A stretch of DNA of 64,000 nt, taken from Sweltsa coloradensis. Taxonomy: Eukaryota; Arthropoda; Insecta; Plecoptera; Chloroperlidae. Of the stretch, positions 53,559-64,000 are shown in pieces. Location: positions 723,211 to 787,210 of the forward strand of contig JAMZAV010001046.1 of assembly GCA_024449915.1 (NCBI GenBank). The letters are read 5' to 3'. Each line of letters starts with the position of its first letter. The first letter of the stretch is position 1. A program made the position numbers and the translations under genes. Below the pieces are notes generated by a model. The model searched no databases and was not told the DNA's origin. It saw only the letters and a list, made by a program, of their open reading frames with translations.

Positions 53559-53565
53559 TTCAGTT
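53559..53565 (+). promoter_or_regulatory. Candidate initiator upstream of 54335 exon
   Basis: TTCAGTT fits the invertebrate initiator consensus (TCAGTY), within a pyrimidine-rich stretch and 770 bp upstream of the coding exon at 54335. There is no TATA box and only a weak downstream element. Position and motif only. Confidence 0.2.
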
Positions 53566-54334
53566 GCTGTTCGTGTTAGTAAGTGTTCAGCTGCGAAAGC
53601 AGCAAGTACTGTTTTCAAAGGTTGTCGTGCAATCACTCAATTACGATTAGACCTGCATTTATGGGTAATTATTGTGTGTTTACGATTTACATAGTTTAAA
53701 TTTCACCAATTGATACTACTTTTCTAAACCACAAGCAAACGATTACTATTGTGTTTGGCATCACATATGTGTGGTGTGGTTATTGTGAGTCTTTGTTTAC
53801 GTAAGACTTGTAAGCTGAGGCGAATGGAATCAGTGCATAATTGATTGATTGCAGTTAGAAGGTAATAGAAAGTGCTTGTACATGCAACGTATTACGCAGA
53901 GCAGTGGACGATAACAAAAGAGCATCACGCCACTTTTTGTTAACCACCACCACCACGTGTTGACTGCCAAGAGTGACACATACATAGCCTACACTTCCTT
54001 TGTTGTGGAAAGTTATGACATGCAGTCAAACAACTTGCTAAAACACTTGTGATGTTGTTGTGAGTGTCGAGACTCTGGGATAGGCAGACTAGACAGTAGA
54101 CTGAGCTCGGATACAAAAATCGGGTCTTCCTTCCCCCAACCTGAAGCGGAAATAAGCTACCGCTATTTATAATTTTAGGTGGAAAGAGAGAAGACACTGA
54201 CACTGGTTCTTTCTACGTCAAGTGTCGCGACAGAAGGGGGAGTGCCTCATCGTGTCGTGTGTGTAATGTCTTCTGGTTCCCTTGCAGAGTTGCGACAAGG
54301 TAGCGCGTAGCACCAGGTAGCCCCCGCATACGAG

Positions 54335-54554
54335 ATGAACGGGTCGAGTCCTCGCATACAGTCGCACATCCCGCTACCTCGGTTCACCTCATCGCTTCTC
54401 AAGGTGTACGGCGATGGGGGCAACACATCACCCACCGAACTCCATTCCAAAACAACACCTTTCAGGTCCAGCAATGGCGACAACAATAGGTGGAAGGCGA
54501 TGTACGAAGAAACGGAGAAGAAAAGGAAAATCCTTGTCACACAGACGCAGAAAG
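54335..54554 (+). CDS. Probable first coding exon, unrecognised protein
   Basis: The ATG at 54335 has G at -3 and A at +4. The exon encodes 73 residues and ends in phase 1 before a good donor, GTGAGT (54555-54560). The composition is richer in G+C than its surroundings. The sequence is polar: Ser/Thr/Pro-rich to about residue 45, then a charged segment, NNRWKAMYEETEKKRKILVT (residues 50-69), that could begin a coiled coil. I do not recognise the protein. No downstream exon was identified in the remaining 9 kb, much of which is low quality. It could also be a chance open frame, but the start, donor and amino-acid composition together favour a real exon. Confidence 0.45.
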
Positions 54555-57500
54555 GTGAGTGGAATGTGGAGCCGCAGATCCGAGTACTGGGTTCGAATCC
54601 TGCGAGCGTGTAGTCAGGGATGGTATCATATACCACCACCTTGGATGTCGAAAACTCAAATTTACGAATACAATGTTGTTGAATACAATACTCGTTATCA
54701 TGTGTCTTTTAGTTTTACTGGTTAGTATTTTCGTGAATCGTGACTGTTACTTGTACCAGGTGCTAGAAAAAGTAGCTCTCCAGCATCATAATGTATTTTT
54801 CTTGTCCCTTCCACACAAATATATTTTGTTCTTAATTTCGGCACTATCTTTGCTAGTTTCCTTTGCTGACTTATTTCATGAACTTAAAAGATGTGCACAA
54901 CATTTGACAACTTACTTCAACGAGGAAGTTGGTCAAGACTCAAGGGTCAAGACGGTACTTACAAGTTGAGTTGTGGAAATTAATTTTGCACATAAGAGTG
55001 AGACAAACCCATGGTACGACAATTGGCACGGATAGCGACCTTGAAAACCGCCGTTTTAGTCAACAATGAAGTTCTTTCAAATAGTTCAGAACGCACAGAG
55101 ATATTCAAGTTAATAATATAATCTTATCTTCAGCCAACACATTTGATTAAAAAATGATCACCTTCACCTATTTAAAAAAAATCGTTCTGACGAGTATGTC
55201 AACTATAATGTTATTGCTCAGGTACGTAGGAGGGGGGATCGCCCCCCCCCCACTTTAGAATGTTTTATACTGGCTACAACTACAAAACTACTAGCAGATA
55301 GTGCCTAGGGCTTTGTGTGTGTGTGCTCACCAGCTCATCTTTCCCCATCCCCCCCCACCTTATTCGAAAAATAATTCCTACGCGCCTACAAACCAAACTA
55401 TTATACTAACAGTCCTTGGTTTTCGGGGGACGAACATTTTTGTAACTTCCAAACATCAATGGTCAGCACAACTATAGGCTATATAGTGAAAGGAGTTTGT
55501 GGGTGCAGTCTGTGGTATCATCCCAAAATAATGGGTATTCGCTCTTCCCATGGTAAAGTATACGATTTTGAACAACGTGGGGTCTGTCTGGAGGTGCCCC
55601 CCCTCCCCCCGTTGCTGCGGGTCCGGGGCGCACTGCCACGTTTTTTTCGATTCTAAGAGTGTGATTAGAGTATTTTAACGAGTTTTTTTGACAAAACCAT
55701 TATAAAAGATGTATGAAAAAATAATAAAATTTGACAAATATATCAACATTTATAAATCCTTGCTTACCTCATATAAAATAAAAATTGTGCTGTTGTGCCC
55801 CCCTCGCCCCCCTGACCCTCCACTGACCCCCCCCCCGTAGTTACCCCACTGCTAACAGCTAAATCCTAAGATTATTCTGAGAATAAGCTGGCTTTACAAT
55901 AACTTTGCATACAAAATAACGGTTCGAAACCTCTACAATTAAATGAAGTTGCCAATGATATTGATATTATAACATAACTAGTAACAGCATAATATAACAC
56001 GTCTTAACACATGCCGACTGCATACATCCCGCCGGATGACCGGATGTTGGACCTTTCGTCGACTTGCTTCAGCTGGCTGCTGGCCCCTTCTTTTCCTCTG
56101 GGGTCACGAAGCATTTGACTCCACACATTTTCGGTTCCCGCTCATAATTATTTCTATTTTAAAAGCCATCTTCGTTACTTGCTGACTGACTCATGTGTTG
56201 TGGTTAGACAACGCCTGATGAGTGAGCATCAGATAGACTTCTGATAACGATAGTGGGATTTATTCGAATATTGCAAAAGCTTTCGCTTCCACTTCCGCTC
56301 ATCGTGTCGTCATACCCAACTCCTTGCTTTTTGCTCATTATTTACTTAATTACTTACTAGGCCTACTTCCATTGAGTTCAGAACCAGAAACTTAAAAAAA
56401 CTATTTCGGAACTCGGAAGTATTACTATATAAGCACATTACTTTTGCAAAATTAATCTGTGAGTTGTAGATAGAGTTTGGCATGTAGCCATGTACATCGT
56501 ATGTAAATTTGTTTGTTTTGTACGAATTGTTGTAGACTATAAACGACTTACGTGAATATAAAGATTAGGTACCTACGTCAAAATAAAATAAGTGCTATTT
56601 TTCTGCTTAGATTGTCTGGTTGCCATCCACAGGAAGAGCTCATCTTGTGGAAGTAGATGTTCAATGTTCAAATCATTGTTTGTGATTTATATAATCAATA
56701 ATCATAATTGTAATTCTTATATAAAAAAGACTATTGACGTCAACAAGCGGATGAATGATGATTCATGCATGTCCGGTGTTTTCTTCCGCAAAAGTTTGAC
56801 TATTGCCCATGATGATTGTCTGTTCATAATTTTTAGCAAACCTCATATTATTCGTTCAAATGGGGTCGTCTAATAAGTAATTAAACATTTTTGGTTTCGT
56901 TTTTTCTCTTTTGAATTTTATTTTTTCCTCTTTTCTCTCTCATATTTTTTTCATTTTACATTTAAAATAACACTACTAAAATAATATATTATTAGAAATT
57001 GTTGCCTCGTTTTATTATCTCTACGTTATTGTAAATATTATTATTATTTCAAAATCTGCTTAAAACCTACCGTACAGTTACTTATTTTTATCTGCATTTA
57101 AGTATATTTCTACTTCGTTTTATTTATTGTAGGCCTACACATTTGTTTTAATAACTGAATATTAATAAATCTTACCATTTTTTAAAGTCTGTTTGCTTAT
57201 TTTTAATTTGTCACTTTACTAATCGCCAACGCTTATAAATCGCCAACTTATCAGAACAGTTGCCTATGGATTCTCCTCTGTTTTTATTAATCACTAATGA
57301 TAAACAGTGTTATAATAAAATTATAATAGAAATATGTAATTTGCGGTAACTAAAATCAGGTCGGTACGTCTTTTCAAAACGGACTTCGATTTACCTACCC
57401 TCCTACCCTAAAATTTACAACCAATATAACCTTGTTCTTTTTTAGGGTTATCTTGGGAACCAAAATACTAGCTCCGTATTTATGGCATGGATGTCTAATG

Positions 57501-60300
57501 GATGTGCCATAATCCATATACCCATGGCTAAATGGGGCCTACTCGTTCAACGTTTAGAAAATGGTTAAATGTTTTTGTCGGCCTATTAGGCCTATATATT
57601 TTTCAATTTCACTTGCACTTTAACTTCTGGTAATGGGTTGAGAAAGTGAATTGCCACTTTCTTGCGTCCATGCCATTCTGCTGTGGTGTGCTTTTATATA
57701 GTTAGCAAAGAAAGAAGAGCATCTCAGTTCTCAAATGGCTCAGATCATATTTTGAGTCGTTCATTCCATTTGAAATCATTCAAAATATGTACGTATTTTC
57801 GACCATCTCAGATTTTCTTGAAATTTGTATATAGGTTGATATTAGTATTAATATATTATTCCGTGTAGTTAGTTGTTTTACTTTTATGATTTGCAGTTTT
57901 CAAGATAGGGTTACAAATATTTTAACCCCTGGCAATCCCGTTTGCCCATCGAGCAATGTGTTCTTTCCTAATTGCTACAGATTGTAATGGAGCTCATTAT
58001 AAAGTTGGAGCAGATCACCTTTTTCAGAAGAGAAAAAAAAACTCGAGTGTTCTATTTTTAGCCTGAAGTCATAAGTGTTCCCCCGATCCCACTGCTAGAA
58101 CCACTTCTGAAATCCAAGTGTTGTTTATGAACAATAATTATTATTTATCCTAATTCCATAATTAGCTTGCTCGTATACAAATATAATGCGTGTTGTGACT
58201 AATGTTTCTCCGTAATGATTAACAGTTAATTTAAAATACACCGCAAATAGATGAGATGTTGACTCGCTGATGAACAAGGCGATCAACAGTTATTCTCGGT
58301 TCCATTAGACTTCTAATTGATTTACCAATTACCATGTTAGATAATTATGTGTTTCCTAGTAGAGAAGATTATTATTATTTGTGTGAACTATACCAACAAT
58401 ATTAAACCGTGCAAATTTACTGTTTCACTCACGTCTCAACGACGTTATAATCCAGAAAAAGTGATTACGAAATAGTTTGTGGTTTCGTTAGAACTATTGT
58501 TTACGTGGAAAAGATAAAGTATTATTCTCAGATTTTTGATGTATTATTAAGTATTTAATTCGGTTAGTAACATTAATAAAACTCATACTAAGTATATTTG
58601 AATATTTTTTGTTGCACGTATACGCTATACCATGAAAACGAAACGCTTATTAATTACTGTTTTCATGATCGATGTAACTTTCGAGCAATTTCTCGTGGTT
58701 TTAATATTTGCGGAAGTCCTTACTCAAACTGGATTCACCCTTTTGTTTTGGCGTGTTAGTAAGGGAGAAGTCTACTCCCTAAGCCAATGTGACCTCTGCT
58801 ATCATACCATGATGCCATATTCTGTCTGCTCCTGCCGTTCCAGGCGATTTGACACAATCTCTTATAAGATAAGTTAACAATCCATCATTTATAGTTTGAG
58901 CTACTTGTACAATGACATATTATTTATTCTGCCAGTCAATTAATTAAATAATCATAAATATGCCTCGATGAGGTTTTAATCTCTAAAGCTCGTTTTAATT
59001 AATCGTGTCGTTGCCTGTACGAAATAGCTGTTGTTGTCAATAGTCGAACATGGCCGAACAAACTATCAAAGTACCTTATTTTCGCAAGTAGCTTTACAGT
59101 CATTAATAATTCCGTAGAAAATGTAATGTTACAAAAAAATGACTGTGTTGATCGAACAAAAACACTTTAAAATTATATTTGTATCAAATATCTATTTAAC
59201 CATTGTTGTGTCTGATTAGATTTATTTAGTTGTCCTCCTTTGTAAATCAGTTTTTTCAACTGAATAGGATATATACGTTAATAAATAAATAAATACGATA
59301 AAATAACGATTTCAACGCAAGGAACATTGTGGGGCAATAAACGAAAGTCTCCATATTTTTTTGACAATCCTGCTGTCAAATATTTTATGTCTTCTCTTCT
59401 TTTGCTACGCTCATCCAAAATTACTCTATTTCATATAAGTTCCCCCTTTTTTCTTTACTAACCCCTCCACACCACAAAATCAGTTTCTACCCGCTTGAGG
59501 GAATGTCAAAAAGACTGAAAATATAGGGCTCAATGACAACTTCGCCTGTTCGCTCGCCGAGAATAACAGCGGAAACCCTCTTCTTCACGATTGCCAGTAG
59601 TTGGGATCGAACCAACCACCCAACCTCCCGTCCACCGTAAAGTTGTAAATTATACTAACTTTGCATACCGTACGCGAATTATTTGCCGAACTGCTCTATA
59701 AACTTTGGTATAGGGAGTGCTTTATATTTTTGTTTTTTGATAATTCTGACAATCTATCCACCGTTTAATGTTTTTTTTTAAAATATCTTAACGTTTTGAA
59801 AATATTATGTTATGTCAAAATATGATAGTCAAGTGTCGATTCTTGTTTTAGATAGCGACATAATGAAACAGGATTACAATGCAACACACATTATTTACAT
59901 TTTTAAAGCTGTGGTGTCGGCATCATGTATTTCTAGACAGTCCATATCTCCTGCCAACAGTCTAGACAATAGTTATATGATATATCGCTGGGCGTTGGGG
60001 AATGATATGAGGCTCAAGGCCACAACATTCATCACAGCCTGCAATGATCTCACGTCGTTATTATGAGGTGGGAGCAAAATGTTTTGAACTCGGGTAAGAT
60101 GACGATGTTGGCGGGCTTCAATTAAGAGGGACAGATCAGCTATGGGGTAGGCGTCGACAAGTTGACCCTGGCTGGATTTATATTGATTGAGAGTGAGATG
60201 TTTATATCTTTCTTGGTCTCATTGTGTTTCCACTTTGCGATCGTCATTCTGCATTCAAGACGGTGACAATGACATGATTGTGAATGATGTAGTAAGCCGG
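54555..60300. other. Intron or intergenic, no gene seen
   Basis: AT-rich DNA. A frame at 54559-54969 has two hydrophobic stretches but no start context or family match. A SINE head lies at 59580 and a trace of the Helentron-like 5' end (CTACGCTCATCCAA) near 59404-59417. Poly-C runs occur at 55240, 55590 and 55830. Nothing else was recognised. Confidence 0.45.
59580..59650 (-). mobile_element. SINE head fragment
   Basis: Minus strand: TGGTTCGATCCCAACTACTG then GCAATCGTGAAGAAG, a diverged box B and continuation like those at 45064 and 50655. Confidence 0.4.
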
Positions 60301-60319
60301 GTGTAATGTAACCATCCTT

Positions 60320-63300
60320 ATATTCACATTACCCCCCCCGGGTTTTTGTGTTGGGACTCAGGGGTCGGGGCCTGGTTTGGATAAAAAAAAATGTTATTCG
60401 CCCTTAAAAAACCCGGGTAAAACATTCCTTTTCTCTAATTTTTTTAAATTTATTTTTCCTATGATTAAGATTTTTTAAAGTTAGGCTACTATAAAAATTC
60501 TATTTAAGGTTTGTGGGAACGAAATGAAAAAGTTCTGGCTGTTGCCCCTCCATCAAATTAAAGGTTTAAACCAAATTAAATTTAAAAAAATATTTTTCCC
60601 GTAAGATTTTCCCAAATTTCCCCCGTGCATTTTCCCTATTTTTTAAACTCCCTCCCTAACTACAAAAAAAAATTAGCCCCGGTTTTTTTCCCCGTTTTTG
60701 GGAGATTTTTTTTTGGGGGAGTGCTTTCCAAAAATTTTCCAATGGATATGCGGGTGAAACTAGCCCCCTTTTTTAAAATGTTATTTTTTATAAACCTTTT
60801 TTTTACTTTTGGTTTTTTTTAAGGAATTTTAAAAAGTCACGAATTTCCTTGTGAAGAACTTGTAATTGTTCCCATGGTTGCACAGGAACGGGGACTCGAC
60901 TTACTCTTCAAGTTCCTGGAAATTTTGTTTGTTTTCTAAAATTTATAATCTATTTGCATAAGAACGTTAAAAACCATTTTGAACTTTTCCCTGTTTTTTC
61001 CCAATCCCTCACCTATTTGCCGTACGTGAAATCTACTAATCGAAATAAAGGGTTTCCGAAATGAAAGGACCTTTTTCAGCATGAACAGGCACCCTGCAGA
61101 CAACCTCAGATGAATCACCGGATAAAAATGTTTTCCCAAAGCCCAAACCCAACCCCCCCAAACCTTTAGCCCCTTTGGGGGCCAACTTGATAAAATCTTT
61201 TCCCCATAAAGTTTGAGGTAAAACATTTCGCTTTGCACCACACACACACAACACAACATAGGTTTGGTATTCTCAAAACACTATAACTGATGTTCTTACT
61301 CCATAATTTTATGTCATATATTTTATTTTTTTTAAAAATTAAACCCATTTTTTATTTTGGTGTCTAGAACAAGCTGCTTATTCGTGCACGTTGTTATGCC
61401 CATGTCGAGTCATCACCTTAACAGGGAAAAAATTTTTCTTTTTTGGGGCACTGCCCCAATTTTTGGGTTTGGCACGACCGCCCTGAAATTTTTCCCCCCC
61501 CCCCCCTCCCCCATCCAAAAAAAATCCCAAATTTGGTTTACATTTCCGTAACATGTTTGGGTTTTAAATCTCTAGAAAAACAATTTACCCATTTGGGTTT
61601 ATTTTTTTTCGTTTTTGGGGTTATTTCCCCTATAGGAATTTTTTTTTAAAAATTTCCCTCCTAAATTGTTTTTTTTTTCCCTTTGGGACGGGCCCGATTT
61701 TTTGAAATTTTTTATATCCCTTTTTTTAAAAAAAAAAAGTATTTGAAAAATTGTTTTGATTTCTACCAAAAAAAAGAAAACCTTTTGGTAAAAAAAGGTG
61801 TTTTTTATAACGGGATATCCTCATGCCATAAGAAAAATGGAAATCTTGAAAATTTTGGTTTGAGCGAAGCAAGACTTAAATTTCCACCGCCCCCCCAAAA
61901 AAATTTTAGCAGGGGGTTTTTTTTATTTTTTATTTTTTTTTGCCCCTGTTTTTTTTTGCACCCCTTCCCGGGGACAAACGGCATTCCCGGTCTTTTGATA
62001 AAATTGGGGGGGACCTTCGAATTTTCCTAAATTTTGGGTTCCCCAACTTTTTTTGGGGTAAAATCGAAAAATTTTTTTTCCCATATATCGTATTTTTTTA
62101 AGGGATTTTTTTTTCGTTTTTTTAAAAGGAGTGAAAATTTTTCCGTAAACTTTTGGGGGCCATTCTGCCCAAAAACGGGTGGAGCTAAAACGTTCAATTT
62201 AAACATGGAAAATTGGGGGGTTTAATTTTGATGAAATTCCCCTTTTGAAAAAAAAAGTTAAAAAAGTTTCCAGAAACCATATAAAAAAAGGGTTTTAAAA
62301 TTTTTTTTTGAGGTATTTAATAAAAATTAAAAAAGTAACAATAAAAATTGACAACAACACCTACAATCCCTTTTAAAAAAAAAGCACTTGAAAAAGGAAA
62401 AAAGTGGTCCACGAAAAACTAAAAACTTAAAAAAAAGTTTTATCCTCAACGCGCGGGGGAATTTAAGCTTTTTTTTCCCTAGTAATTTTTTAAACCCGTG
62501 TTTTTTTTGTTTTTTAGTTTAATTTTTTTCTGGGACTCTCTACTTTTGTAAAAAAACACCCTTTGGGAAACATTTTTGGTTACTTTTTAAAATCCCCTTG
62601 ACATCCCCAATCCTCATTAGACGGTCTCATTTTAATAAAATACAGAAAACACCCCTGAAAAAAAAACTTGGATTTTTTATGGATACGGGCACACTTTCAA
62701 GTGGGCCCCCACCCTTTTGGCGTTTTGGGAAACCGGGGGGGGGGGGGGGAAAATAACGTGAATTTTTTTATTTAAACCCAGCTAATTTTAACCCTTTACC
62801 TTGGGAAACGAAAAATTTTTTTCCTGAATTTCTTCGTCCTCACATAAAAAAAAAAAATTTTTAAATTTTCTAAAATGGGGCTCTTCACGTTTTTTTTTGT
62901 TTGGTTTTTTTAAAATCGCAGAAAAGTTTTCCCGTACAACCCTCGGGTTTTCAGGGAAATCAGGTGCGGGTTTAAAAAATTTGGAAATAAAAGTGGGGAG
63001 TATGGTAAAAAGGGTTTTTTCCCCCCCAGCCCCAGCTACCGGGGGCCCCAAAATCGCTAATAAGTTGCCACCCCCCCCCCCCCAACCCTTTTAAAACGTT
63101 CCTACGCTCCCCCGCCCCTACCCTTAAAATTTAAAATTTTCATTGCCAAAATAATGATGCTGAAAATGCAAATAGAATTTCGAGTTTTATCAATAGGGCC
63201 CCCACTTTACTTGCAAAAATCCTTTTTTACCATTTTTGTGTTTTAACCCGTAACCCCCTACATAGGCATTTTTTAATTATCCGTAAGCGTAAAATATGGG

Positions 63301-64000
63301 GTTTTAAGTTTTTTTTTTTTAAACGTTTTTTTGTAAGGGAACCCCTAATAAATTTTTTCTATAACGTTTTCGTTAAGAAAACTAACTTGTAATTGCTTTT
63401 CTGCCAACAAATTTTTTTTGACGTAGACCCCGCAACTAGCGTGCGGACTATATTGGGAAAATTTCCCCATAAAAATCGCTGGCCGGGCTGTAGTTTTTTT
63501 CTTTTCCCCTATAGAGATTTTTCAGGGGAAAAGGAAAAAACCCCCAAAAGAAATAAAAACCGGCCCCCGACGAGTTTTTTTTTTGCAAAAAAAAAACAGC
63601 ATTGGTCCGAATCAAAACTTTGGGCCCGGGCTGCCAAAGCCTTTGCAGAAAAATCTGAGAAAGGCCCCGGAAAAACCCTCGCCAATAACCCCCGCAAATT
63701 AAAAGTTTTTTAGTGATTTCCTCGATAAAAAGCTGCAAAATTTATAAACTGATTGCAACAGTAAAGTTTTTTGGTTTGAAGAAAAAAGAAAATTTTCACC
63801 CAATTTAAAAAACCCGTTCGGTTTTTGCCTATTGTATTTTTTGAAAATCCTTTTTAATTTTAAATTTCAAAATTTAAAATTTAAATTTTTTTCATTTAAA
63901 TTTTCATAAAAATTTTTTTCAATTTTTTTTTTAAAGTTTTTGTGACGAAACAAAAAAACTCACCAATTGTGTAATGCCCAAAAGGGGAAGGGGTTTTTTT
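60320..64000. other. Homopolymer-smeared, probably low-quality sequence
   Basis: From about 60.3 kb, A, T, C and G runs of 4-10 become extremely dense. The change is not local simple sequence: the transposon copy at 61859-62484 shows ordinary words converted into runs. ORFs here are unreliable and I list none. Confidence 0.7.
61859..62484 (+). mobile_element. Helentron-like family A variant, corrupted
   Basis: TTTGAGCGAAGCAAGACTTAA at the left, a middle block with AACGGGTGGAGCTAAAACG and ACATGGAAAATTGG, and an end TCAACGCGCGGGGGAATTTA then CCCTAGTAA. It is colinear with 20050-20697 over its whole length. Most differences lengthen or create single-base runs. Confidence 0.7.

Noticed and set aside
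54575..54612. GGGTTCGAATCC box B motif
   Set aside because: No box A at the right spacing and no resemblance to the SINE bodies; probably chance.
54559..54969. 136-residue frame with two hydrophobic segments
   Set aside because: It starts inside the donor region of the 54335 exon in another frame, has no family match, and lies in AT-rich sequence where hydrophobic codons arise by chance.
60625..63738. Many ORFs near the right end
   Set aside because: They are runs of Phe/Pro/Lys/Gly codons created by the homopolymer-smeared sequence.

Overview
The window looks like genomic DNA of a marine-type invertebrate animal. It is AT-rich and holds a spliced nuclear gene with a mitochondrial presequence, an animal DNA-damage gene, tRNA-derived SINEs, a decayed LINE and many hAT and Helentron-like DNA transposons. 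The palindrome TAGGCCTA is scattered throughout. I cannot name the species. Nothing looks prokaryotic.

Layout. 1-7.8 kb: intergenic DNA with three hAT-like/MITE insertions (613-1099, about 3626-4637, 4795-5377), a decayed LINE with reverse transcriptase and RNase H pieces (5790-7260), and a tRNA-derived SINE (7391-7765). 8.3-11.0 kb: one uninterrupted plus-strand ORF, recognised as ATRIP, the ATR checkpoint partner. 12-15.4 kb: a hAT copy with a broken zinc-finger transposase start, a foldback element and another hAT MITE, all outside genes.

17.9-46.2 kb: minus-strand PYROXD2, a mitochondrial FAD-dependent oxidoreductase. I reconstructed ten coding exons. All splice phases agree except between exons 3 and 4, where a linker of about 14 residues is missing. 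Its introns are packed with repeats: a 3.8-kb near-perfect inverted repeat (22.55-26.32 kb) enclosing a decayed cysteine-rich ORF; a nest of Helentron-like elements (26.5-30.2 kb) ending 13 bp from an exon; and a hAT copy (38.38-40.20 kb) starting 32 bp from another exon.

46.2-60.3 kb: intergenic DNA with another Helentron-like copy (48.5-49.3 kb), a short tandem array, SINE heads, and a probable first coding exon of an unrecognised plus-strand gene (54335-54554). About 60.3-64.0 kb: sequence smeared into homopolymers. A repeat copy inside it (61.86-62.48 kb), compared with its clean relative at 20.05 kb, suggests poor base calling at a contig end rather than biology.

The two recognised genes have unrelated roles (replication-stress checkpoint and mitochondrial redox) and I see no sign of joint regulation. 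The most novel material is mobile DNA: two element families with the same terminal plan (short subterminal inverted repeats, a 3' hairpin, a CTAGT end) and the large palindrome with its unusual relic ORF.
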